From: Chthoniobacteraceae bacterium
GTDB lineage: Bacteria; Verrucomicrobiota; Verrucomicrobiia; Chthoniobacterales; Chthoniobacteraceae
Direction: 5' to 3'
Length of the DNA: 64,000 nucleotides
NCBI GenBank assembly: GCA_947479475.1
Contig: CANJZW010000002.1
Span: 1 to 64,000, forward strand
The notes below the pieces were generated by a model. That model searched no databases. It was not told where the DNA came from and saw only the letters and a program-made list of their open reading frames with translations. Numbering within the stretch: the stretch's first letter is position 1; the number at the start of each line of letters is the position of its first letter. Positions 28,301 to 40,300 of this stretch are shown here, piece after piece. The position numbers and the translations under genes are program-made.

Positions 28301-31300
28301 GTTGAAACATCCACGCTACCCCCATTCGGCACACTTAACGCGAGAACCACAGTGGAGCCGCCATTCCAGGTGACGTTGTAGAGAGGATTCAGATTTATAA
28401 CCCTCCCTGCCCCCTCAATCTTGTTAGGCAAGAATAGGTTATCGCTCAGATTAAAAGCCAGCTGGCTGCCTGCCGAGAGAGAAATATCACCAGCTCCAAC
28501 CTTCGCTCCCACACCCAGCTCAAGGCGACCTGCAGAAACTAGAGTAGGCCCGTCAGTCGTGTAGCCAGTGGCAAGGTAAAGTGTACCATCGCCAATTTTT
28601 GTGAGGCCACCAAACCCGGTGACTAAGCCGTTGATGGATAGTTTAGCGAGCGTCTCGACCTTGATCGTCGTCGCTTGCTCAAGAAGCACCGCGCCGCCGA
28701 TAGTATGGGTGCCCCCTGAAGCAGAGAGCATGGGACTCCCTCCAAGGGAGCTCAGAGACACGGTGCCGTCGACGAGGCTGACGCCCCCGGAACCCTCCAA
28801 AGTCAGCGAAGCAAGCTCCACGGTTGCCCCTGCCAATGTCACCACCATCACACTGGGGCCTGACGTTAGCGTGGCTGTATCAACGCCGCGACTGAGAATC
28901 GCATCCAAACCGGGCCGCCCCCCAAGAGCACTCCATTGATTCCAATCCGTCCACGCCCCAGCGGTTCCAGCGACCCACTGGCCCTTTCCAGAATAGACCT
29001 GCCCCGTCACTTGCACGCTTCTGGCAGGAAGCGATAAATCAACCAACCCGGTTCCGAGCCTGGCTGAGGAGATCAGCCCCAAATTTACCGTAGCGGACTT
29101 GATCCCGGCCGTCGTCGTGTCCCCACCAAATGTCAGATCCACGGCGGCCACACTACCAGCCGCTAAACGCAAAGAGCCGCTACTAAAATAAAGAGCCCCT
29201 TCCTTCGAAATCGAAACAGCCAAATCATCCGAATATCCATCGGCAGTGGCACCGTTCCCTATCAACAGGCTACCGGAGCTGAGTGAACCCCCTGCATGGA
29301 CACGACCAAGATCGATGTTGAGTGAGCCGCCGCTGTTTAGCGTCACGCTAGCCGCTCGATAGACGGAACCTTTGAGCTCGAGCTCCTGAGAGGCAATTTG
29401 CGGCACTGCATCTTCTAAGTTTGTGCCCTCCCTTCCGTTCGAACGGTAAGCCAATGTTGCGACGCCTTGCAAAGAGCCTGCTGACGTCGGCACTCCACCA
29501 AATCGCACGGAGAGATTTTGCGCGACTGGCGCTCCCGCAGACAACGCAGACACGCTCCCCGACCCCACAAAACCGCCCGTCGCCGCACTGATAGCGGCAG
29601 ACAGATCGTCACTAAAACCATCCGAACCTGCCGTATTGCTGACACTCACTGCGAGTGGCAAAAATGTGTCCCCCACCCTGATTGCCCCGAAATCAAACGT
29701 GGAGGCACCTACTAGGGAGCCAACGGCGAGGCGGTAGATGGAACCCGTTAGCTGAATGCTTCCAGAGCTTACCGTCGGTGTGGCATCAGCTAATCCAGTG
29801 CCTGCCTGTCCCTTCGAAGTGTATGCAACCGTGGCGCTCCCTGAGAGTGATCCCGCTGCTGTCGTGTCACCCACAAAAGTCAGCTTGAGGCTGGAGGCGG
29901 ATAAACTACCGGCATTCAGTGCGGACACGCTACCGCTGGTTATAAACCCGGGGCTCGAAGCGCTGAGAACGGCCGCCAAGTCGTCACTATAACCATCTTC
30001 AGCGGAACTATTTTGCAGCGGAACAGCGACTGTCGCAAAAGTTCCACCCTGCCGGATGTTTCCCAACGAGACCGCGTTTGAGAGGAGCGAACCTGTTGCG
30101 AGCCGGTACACAGAGCCACTTAAGTTCAGGGTTTGCGAGTCCATCTGGGCAGTCCCCAGCCCACTGGTTCCGGTCCCGTCCGTCTGAAAAGCCACCGTGA
30201 CCGATCCCATGCGCGGCCCGGCGCTTGCCACACTTGCGATGCCGAGTCCCACCGCCAGAGCACCCGACGCGGTGCCTCCCGCTGACAACAACGAAACCGT
30301 ACCGCTTCCAGTGGCGAACCCCGCGGTGCCACCAATAAGTGCGTTGAGTTTTTCCGTATAAACATCGCTCGAAACCCCTGTGGCGGCGACATCCACGACC
30401 ACCGTCCCGAAAGCATTCCCTATCCGTGTCTTGCCCAAGTCGAGCGTGCTTCCACTCGCCCGCACCGTACCGTTAGACAACAGTGCACCAGTCGCCGCAC
30501 GGTAGACGATGGCGCTTACAGACACGGTTTGTTCCGGAAGCGCGACAGGCGCAAGACCTGTTCCACTCTGACCGACGGACGAAAGACCAAAGGTCAACGT
30601 GCCGCTCTTCAAACCAGCCGTCACGACATCACCCGTATATCCCACAGCAACGTTTGCCGAGGTTCCAGTAGCTACCGTAGCCGAACCGGCGCTCACGAAG
30701 AAACCACCCGAGGCGTTGCTTGCAACGCCCAACAAGTCCGAGAACCCATCGTTCACGGAAACATTGCTAACGTTGATGCTGGATCCCCCAAAGGCACCAC
30801 CGGCGCGGACATTGCCGAGATTCAGGTTCACCGCACTCAGCAAGCCTGAGGCCAGACGGTACACGCTGCCGGTCACAGTGAGCGACTGCGAGCCGCTGGC
30901 GACGGCGGAAAGGCCGCTCGTCCCCGTGCCGTCGGAGGTGTAGTTCGCTAGCACCGTTCCCCTCTTCGCACCGGCGCTCGAGGTTCCGCCCAACGATACT
31001 AGCAGTGTCGTGCTGTTGGCGCCTCCGGCCGCCAGCAGGTTCAGCGTCCCGCTGGTTACCGTCGCATCACCCGTGGTGCCAGTGAGGCTCACGTTCAGTT
31101 TTTCGCTATAGCCATCCGCAAGAGCGCTGTTCCGCACAGACACCGTTCCGCTCGCAAACTCCGTTCCTTCACGTACTGCCGCGAGCGTGACTGTGGGGCT
31201 CCCGAGCGTCCCTGCCGCAACGCGATAAACATCCCCTGCCACATTCACCGTCTGCGAGCCGTTTGCCGCAATGCCCAGTTCGCTGCTCCCGGTGCCGTTG

Positions 31301-34300
31301 GTGTTGAACCCGACCACCACGCTGCCTGTCTGCTTACCAGCGCTTGCAAACACATTGGAGCCGAAGCCTAGGGTAAGCGTTCCGGTGGCGATCGAGCCCG
31401 CGGCCACCAAAGACGGGCTGCCGGAGGCCACCGCAAAGCCGCTGGTGCCAGTAATCAGGACGTCCAATTTTTCGCTGAAGGCATCGACTACCTGAGTGTT
31501 TTTCACGTCTACCAGAGTCGTTCCAAATACGCCGCCTTCGCGGATCACTCCGAGTGAAAGCGTCCCGCCCCCGGCTAGGAAAGTTCCGCCAGTCAGCAAG
31601 GCCCCAGTGGCCATTCTGTAGACAGTCGCCGTTACATTTGCGGACTGTGTCCCCATGTTCAGCGTCGCCAGCCCTGTCCCGGCCTGACCTATGGACGACA
31701 GGGCAAAGTTTAACGTACCACTCTTGAGACCGGCTGTTACCACATCACCTGTGTATCCAACTCCCACGGCCGCCAGTGTTCCGGCGCTCACCGTCGCCGA
31801 GCCAACACTTAACGCAAACCCGGCCGTGACACTACCCAACACACCCAGCAGATCGGAGAACCCATCGCTTGCGGAAACATTGCTGATTCCGATCAGACTC
31901 CCGCCCACCACGCCACCCGCACGGATGTTGCCCAAACTCAGGCTTAAGGTGCTCAGCGTGCCGGAAGCCATACGATAGACGTTCCCACTAACCGTCAACG
32001 TCTGGGAGCCGCCCCCGATGACACTCAGCCCGCTTGTTCCCATACCGTCCGAGGCATAGTTCACCACCACTGCTCCAGTTTTCACCCCAGCCGTCGACGT
32101 CCCTCCCAACGCTACTCGCAATGCAGAAGCGCTCCCAGAGCCAGCCGCCAGCAGATTCACGGAACCACCCGTCACGGTCGCATCACCAGTCGCGCCATTG
32201 AGGATGACGTTCAGCTTTTCAGAGTAGTTATCTGCAGTCGCGGCGTTGACCACGGAAACCGTTCCTTCTGAAAAAGGGGAACCTTCACGCACTGCCCCGA
32301 GCGTGAGAGTGGAACTGCCGAGCGTTCCCATCGCCACACGGTACACGGCGCCAAGAATTTGAACCGTCTGCGATGAAACAGTTGGCGTTGCATCGCCCAG
32401 ACCCGTTCCAACCTGCCCCTTGGAGGTGAAAGAAAGCGTTGCCGTGGTGTTGATGGAACCCGCACCCACTCCATTGAGGTTGTAACCGATTTGCAGCGAC
32501 GAATCATTGGTTCCGCCAGCTACCAGCCTGTCGATACTTCCGCTGGCAATCACTTGGGTATTCGTTGAAGCGATTGCAGCGCCCAAATCGTCGGAGAAGC
32601 CATCGCCGACAGCCGTGTTAGCAAGCCTGAGCGTGCCGGCCCCAAGAGTGCCGCCCTCGCGCACGGTTTGGAATTGGACCGTATTGTTTTCAAGCGAAGC
32701 AACGGCGAGTCGATAGACGTTCCCAGTTAGGTTGATCGTTTGAGAGCCTAACGACTCTAGATTTAAGCCACTGGTTCCAGTCCCGTTGGAATTAAACTGG
32801 AGCGTCACTGCGCCTGCCTTCAGACCGACCTCGGATGTAGCGGCGCCTCTGAGTCCCAACGATACCGCTCCTACGGCTGTTGATCCTGCGCTCACTAAAC
32901 TCAGACCCCCTGATCCATATCCCAACCCACTGGAGCCAGAAACTACGGTACCAAGTTTCTCCGAGAAGGGGTCTGCGATCTGGAGATTTTTGACGTCCAG
33001 GCCAGCGGTGGCAAACGTCCCGCCCACCCGGATGGAACCAAGCGAAAGAGTCCCGCCGTCCGCCAGGATGGAGCCGCTGAAAGCCAAGGTGCCGGAGGCC
33101 AACCGGTAGACTCCCCCTGAAACGGTTACAGTGCCGGTCCCCACGTTAGAGAGTGCGCCATTGAGGGCGGAATCGTCTCCATAAATCACCCCAAGAGCCT
33201 CGTTGATGGCCCCGGCGCTCCGCCCTGCGTTCAAGGTGGCGAAAATGCCGGCGGAGGATCCGGGAGCGACCCCAGCCAGGGAGTTGAGGGAAACACCGCC
33301 ACTGGGAGTTGCGGCACTCCTGAGCGCCACTCGCAGCCCGGAGGCCGCGGTGATATTGAGACTGCCTGAGCTCGTAACCGGCCCTGTATATCCTTCCCTC
33401 AAATTTCCAAGGGAAAGCACGCCACTTCCCAACACGGCGCTGGCGTGGTCCAGGACCTGGCCCGTCACGCTCACATTTAAGGTGCCCAGGTTCAGGGACG
33501 CACCATTGAGCAAAGAATCATCAGCAAACTGGAGTGCAAAAGATTCGGCAAAGGTCCCTACGGAGCGGCCCGGCATCAAAGATGCGGCGATCGTGCCGAG
33601 ACTACCCGGAGCGATTAAATTGAGATTATTGAGTAACACACTGCTTCTGAAAGTGCCGCCGACCGTCTTGAGATCCGAGCGGTAACCGTCGCCGTTGGAA
33701 ACGGAGAGGCTGTTAGTTCCAGTAATTAGGCCGCCATAGCCGACAATCACATCTCCAAGAGCGATGGTGCCGGAGCTAAGGCTGGGTGCGGCATGGTCGT
33801 AAACATTCACCGTCATCGCGCTTCCTACTGTGGAATTGGAGGTGTTAATTCCGGTAAGCGTGAACGTGCCTGTCTGCGCGGCTCCCACCGTGAGGCCCCT
33901 ATAGTAGATTCCTCCAATTGTTCCTGAAGACCCCGCAGAAACTCCAGCGAGGGAGCCTGTGCCAGTTAAGGCGCTGCCAACGGTGAGAAACAAACTCAGA
34001 TCGTCCGCAAGGTTGGGCGCGTTGTTTGCAACCGTGAGGCTGACTCCTACGCTGCCACCGATAATCATATCCGCCGCCGTGGTGGAGACTGCGACATTAC
34101 CGATGGTGGCCTTGCGTTGCAGATTGAGCTGCGATGGCGTTTGTTTGAGGTAATAGTTTGTGGCGTCAGGAACATATCCCGTCACAAAGCTGCCACTCAA
34201 CGATCCTGCGGCCGTCATTAATACATAGCGGCCGATCGTTCCCGCATCGACTGCACCGGCAACAGAAATTGAGCCATTTAACAAAGCATTTCCAGCCACA

Positions 34301-37300
34301 GTCACGGGGGAAGAAATCCCAAACAGAAGAGCGCCGCTGGAGTCTAGTTGCAACGCAGCAACCGAGACCGGTGAGTTTTGAATATCCACCAAGCCCCCAT
34401 TTACCACCAGCGAACCGGTGCCGAAGCTATGAGTATCGCCGGCCACGAGAGTACCCCCAAAAACCTGTGTCTGCCCCGTGTAGGTGTTGGCCGAGGACAG
34501 CGTCAGACGCCCTGAACCCGCGAGTTTCAGTCCCTGCGCTCCGGTCCCGCGGATGCTGCCAGAAACCGTCAAGCCCGCTGAACCCGTTCCAATATTTACT
34601 AAAAGATCACGCTCCAAAACCACGGGCAAAGCGATCACGTGACTGCCTGCGGATACGGAGATTTGGGCAACGCCGCCGTCTTCATCATAAAACCATAACG
34701 CTTGTGTAGAACCAGAGGCCGCAAGTGTGTAGCCAGTGCCAGTCGCTGCGGCCAGAGACAGCATCCTGAGCTGCGTCTTTTCCGCAGAGAGCGTGATGGC
34801 GACCGGCGTGGAAGCCGCCCCCAAGGCAGCGATGTCCAAGCCCCGGCTGCTCTCCCAAACTCCGGGAGCGTCGGGTGAACTCCAGTTTGAAGCCGAGCTC
34901 CAAAGAAGGTCCCCTGAGCCAGCTGTCCATTCGCTGCTTGTCCCACTCAGCTTCACCTTTAAAAGCAGTTGGTTGGCGCCGTAAACCAGTTGCTGTTGGT
35001 AGGTGGAGCTGATCAAATTAACGGTTGAGAACGTGCCGCTCGAGCTGCTGTACGAAGCCAGAACAAAGTCTCCGGTACTGAAGCCGGACAAACCATTGAG
35101 CCCGGCGTCGCTCAAAGTAAGCGTGCTTCCTGGACCGAGCGTGAGCGCTCCGTTGACGGCGAGCCTGTCACCCGTCGCGCCAGCTCCAAGACGCAATTTC
35201 ACTTCGCCCGAGAGGCTAAGACTACCCGTAGTGAGCGTCCCGAAGCCGCCGTTAACAGCTGGCGCCACACGGGACCCTGCAAGGGAGTTGAGTCCGCCTA
35301 ACATTTGCCCGCCGCCCGCAAGCGTCTGCCCAGAAACAAGATTCCAACCGGCTGATTGCGCCCTCACATCCATGGCGGCCCCTGGGAAGATCTCAATCAC
35401 TCCGTTCGCCAACCCTCCGGAAGCTCCAAGCCGCAAGGTTCCAGCCGACACCTTCATCGTCCCCGTAAAGGTGTTTGCTGCGCTTAAATCCAAAGTGCCG
35501 GATCCGGCCTTGGTGAAGTTACCGCTTCCGGACAGTGTGCCCGCAAAGGTCACATTATTTGCACCAGTATCCACGAACGCAGTAAGGCCTGTGCCAATCG
35601 GACTGAAGCGGGAACTGTAGTCCGTGCTGACGCCACTTCCGTACCCCAAAGTGCCTCCATTAAACGCGATCACACCCGTGCCCAGGGCGGAGGAAGCGCC
35701 CGCAGTGAGAGCGCCCGCCGTTAAGGAAATGGCACCGCTGAAGCCGGAGTTTGCCCCCGTGAGCGTGGTATTCCCTCCGGCACCTAACTGTTCCAGAGTG
35801 CCCGAACCAAGGAGGACATTGGCAAAGGTAAAACTGTTATTGCGGTTAAACTGAAGTTTCGCCGCAGAAGCAAGGCTCACAGAGCCAGTCGATCCCCCCA
35901 GCGCACCGGTCGAACCGCCCGAGCCCACCTGAACGATGCCATTATTTAAAGTTGTGCCGCCCGTGTAGCTGTTGTTGCCAGAGAGAATCAAGGTGCCTGC
36001 TCCGTTGACAACCAACTGGCCAGCCACCGTAGAAATAGCTCCATTAATCTGTAGCACCCCCGCTCCCTCGGTGGACAGAATGAAGCCTGAACCGGTGATG
36101 TTGCCCGTATTGGAGAGGGTCAGGGTCCCGGAGGAAACGTTAATGGTGGCACTGGCGCCAAGGGTGATCACACCCCCGAAGGTGTTGTTGCCGTGAACAT
36201 TGCGAAGCGCCCCACCGCCGCTGACGCCGCTTCCGGAAAGAGTCAGAAGCTCGTTACCCGTGGAGAGATTGTTCAGGAGTTCAAGCGTAGCGCCTGCCGA
36301 CACGACCGTGTTGTTTGAGCTGGAACCACTGGCACCTAAAGCCGAGCCATTGCTCACAGTCAGGGTGCCGCCGCTCACACTGGTTTGTCCCGAGTATGTA
36401 TTCGCCCCGCCCAAGGACAGACGGCCCGCTCCGGTTTTGGTGAATCCATAGCTGCCACTCACGCTCCCGCTTAACGCAAGTGAAGTTCCTCCCACGACGA
36501 AGTTTGCGGCGCCGGTTCCGAAAGTGATATTCCCCGCAAAAGAGGAGATACCCACCGAGGCGTTGAGGTTTGCACCGTTCAACGTCAGCCCCTCGGTCGC
36601 ACTGTAGAGCACATTTTGAAGGTCAATTGCCGCACCGCTTGCGACCGTAGTTGCGCCCGAGGTCGAACCCAGAGTCTGGTCAGCCGTCAGCACCAAAACA
36701 CCCGAATTCACCGCCGTCAACCCACTGAAGGTGCCTGCCACGTTTAAGATCGTCGTGCCCGCGCCGTTTTTCGTGAAAGTTCCCGCACCCGTGTTCAGCC
36801 CCCCGGAAAGCGAGACGCTGCCGCCGCCGTCCACGGTGAGGTTGTAGGTGCCGCTGATGGCATTACTGTTGGACATTTGCAGGACGCTGCCGGTCTGCGC
36901 AAAAATCGTCGCCGCTCCCGCAAGGGTTAGAGCCCCCCCGAACCCATTCGTGCCCGCCTGGTTAACGAGCGCGCCAGACTGTCCGGCGGCACCGGATCCA
37001 GACAGAATCAACGCTTCAGCGCCGACTGAGACACCCCCCTGGAGCTGCAACGTCGCACCCGGGCTGACGGTCGTTCCGGCTTGCGTGCCACCCAACGCCA
37101 AGGAGCTCTGCACGCTCAAGATACCCGCCGAGACCGTGGTTGCGCCGCCATAAGAATTCGACCCGGACAACACAAGGGACCCAAGCCCAGTTTTGGCCAG
37201 GGAAGAATTGCTCGAAGCATCGCTTAGTGTGCCGCCCAGCGTGAGGACGCCAGCCGACACATTTACGGAACGTCCGGCGGTTATGAGTATGGGGCCGGAA

Positions 37301-40300
37301 CCCATATTGAGGTTCTGGGTGCCGATGAAGTTTAGATCCGCGTTCCAAGTCTGCGCCACATTCCCTGTCAGGATCGCATTCGAAACCGTCGTGTCGAGGG
37401 AGCCGCCGTTGAGAGTAAAGGTGCCGGTTCCCAGCGCCCCCACGTTTCCAAGCACGAGTTTTCCGCTGCTCAAATTCAGCCCGCCGGAGAGCGTGCTAGC
37501 GGCGCCCAAGGTCAGCGTACCTGCTCCCACTTTGGTGAAGCTCCCTGCGCCGGAGAGTCCCGAGCTGAAGGTGAGGTTGTTGAAACCGATATCCACCGTG
37601 GCCGTCCCCGAGGTTATGGCGGCAAACCGCGCGGAGAGATCGCTCGCCATGCCGGAGAGGAATTGCAAGGTGCCGCCACCAAACGTGATGAGCCCGGCTG
37701 TGCCCAGCGCATTGAGGGAACCAACGCTCAGAATCCCTGCGTTGAGCCGGGTGCCGCCTGTATAACTGGCCGCTCCATTCAGGGTGAGCGTGCCAACGCC
37801 GGCTTTCATCAAAGAAGCGCTTCCACTACCCAGGAGTGCCTTTGAGAAAACAACCGCATTTGTACCAGTATCCAAGGTCAACCCTGCGCCTGCCCCCAGG
37901 CTCAGCGTGCCCGCAGAAAGGTCGGTGGTGATGGACGCACCGAACAGGACGGTGCTGCTGCCTGCTACCATCAAGCTACCCTGCCCTAGCGCGCTGTTAC
38001 TAAGTAGAAGCAACGTTCCTGCGGAAAGCGTTGTTCCGCCCGTATAGGCGTTAGAGCCCGCGAGCCCCAAAGAACCGCCCTGCAAGAAGACGCCACCGGC
38101 ACCAGAGATCCCGCCGGAAAGTGTCGTGTTCGTGAGGTTAAAAGCGGCGCGGGCGCCAGAGGAAATCGTGATGGCCGTGCCGGGAGCGGGTCCTCCATAG
38201 AGGCCGCCAGAGCCAAACTGGATAGTCCCCGCCGCGACATTCACACTGGCATAGGACTGCGTCCCGGTGAGCATCAACACACCCGCACCCGCCTTCACCA
38301 AGGTTCCACTAGCGAGGAAAATCGGCCCCGTTAAAAGCGTCCCTGATCCGGCATCATTTGAGGCATCAAGACTCAAGGTATTGCCCGCACCCCAGATGGC
38401 TGCATACAAAACCGCGGCAAGGTTCGCATCGGTAAACTCCCCGGCGCCGCCCACCTTCAGGCCCAACAAGGTATCGTTCGCCATGGTGAGGGAAGAAGGC
38501 ACCCAATGAGAACCCTTGGCAACAAAGAGGCTGCCGGAGCTTACCGTGGTCGCCCCGGTCGAGACATAGGCATTGGCCAGCGTCAGAATCCCGGCGCCAA
38601 GTTTGGTCACCGTAAACGCGCCCGCATTCACGCTCCCGCTCAAGGTTAACGCGCCGGCGTCGATCCCGATGGAAGCGTCGGAGGCAAGCGTCACCGTGCC
38701 CGCGACTGTGTTTGTCCCGGAAATAGAACGCAGGACCCCCGCAGAGGTGCCGCTGCCGCTCAGGGTGAATGGCGTAAGCGCGCTGAAGCTCAGTCCTCCG
38801 GTGCCGCCCTGAATTTCCGCGACTGCATCTGAAGCCACGGTCAGCGATGTGGAAGAGGTTCCGCCTAAGGCCGAACTGTTTTGAAGGTTCAAAACCCCGG
38901 CCAAAACCGAAGTCGCACCCGCAAAGGTATTCGCCCCGGAGAGCGAGAGCGTGCCGGCACCTGTTTTTGTAAAGCCGCCCGTGCCCGCCAAAGTCCCTGA
39001 AAGCGCCAGGCTGTCCGCCGCAACCTGGATGACGGGCGTATCCACCAAGGTCAGCACCCCGGCAAGGCTGTTGGCGCCACTGACGTTGAGGAGCGATGCG
39101 GAGGCGGCCGAAAGGGTGCCCGCGAGTGAAACAGCCTCAGCTCCAATGGCAAGCCCACCTTGGAGCTCCAAGGTAGCCCCTGGTCCGACAGTGGTCCCCG
39201 CGGCGCTACTTCCAAGCGCAGTCGCGGTTTGGATGTTCAGCGTCCCAGCAGCCACCTGAACCAACCCTGTGTAGCTGCCGCCCACTAAAAGGTTCACCCG
39301 TGCCGTGCCAGTCTTGCTAATTCCGGTCGACCCGGTGATCGAACCCGAGCCGATCAACGTGTAGTCCACCGTCGAACTGGTGAAGTTGATACCTACAGGG
39401 GCAAATGTGGAATTGATACTGACCGTGGAATTGGCAACCACCGTTGAGGCGCTGTAGGTCCCGCCGAAGTATACTGCACTACTGCCGCTGGTCACAGCGC
39501 TTACAACGTCCGAGGAGTTCAACCAGTTATCGTCGCCCACCAAGGAGCTCGTGCTCCCAGTCCAGTACCGGTTGTTGCCGGGATCCGTAGCGATGGACAA
39601 ACGGAGTTCGCCCGGGGTTGCCCAGTCCAAAGTCGCAAGAAGGCCGCCCACGCTGGTGGACCCCGCACCAAGAGACAGTCCTGAGGACTGCGGCGCGCCC
39701 ATGTAGGTAAGAAGCGTGTATGTGCCAACCGAGGGCGTTGTGACACCAGCCGCCAAAGTAAGGTTCACCGAGCCGCTCCCAAGGAGGCTCATCCCACCAT
39801 TGAGTACGAATTTGTCGCTGGCAGAGGGGGTCCCGATCTTAAGGTTGAGCGAACCCGTCGCGCCTGGGGCGATGGACAGCCCGCCAAGAGTCATCGTGCC
39901 CACGCCTCCGTTCCTCCCAGCGCTGGCGCTCCCCCCCGCGAGAAAAAGAGTCCCCGCCGCAAAACCGTTTCCAGAGAACGAGGCTCCCGAGTTTACGATC
40001 AAACTGCCAGCGCCCATAAGGCTTCCAGTCAAAATCACATTGCCCGCCGAAACGGTCGTCGCACCTAAATAAGTGTTCGACGTTCCCGAAATGGTGAGAG
40101 TTCCCAGACCCAGCTGCCGGATTTCACCCGCGCCGGAAATACTACCGGAGTACTCAATCGAATCGCTGCGATTAAAAGCGAGAATGCTGTTGTTCAGAAT
40201 GCTGGAGGTCACCGAACCTGTCGTGGAACCACCACCGACCTGGAGCGTGCCGCCAGAAATCGTGGTCAACCCGGTATAGAGATTCGTGCCGGTCAAAGTC

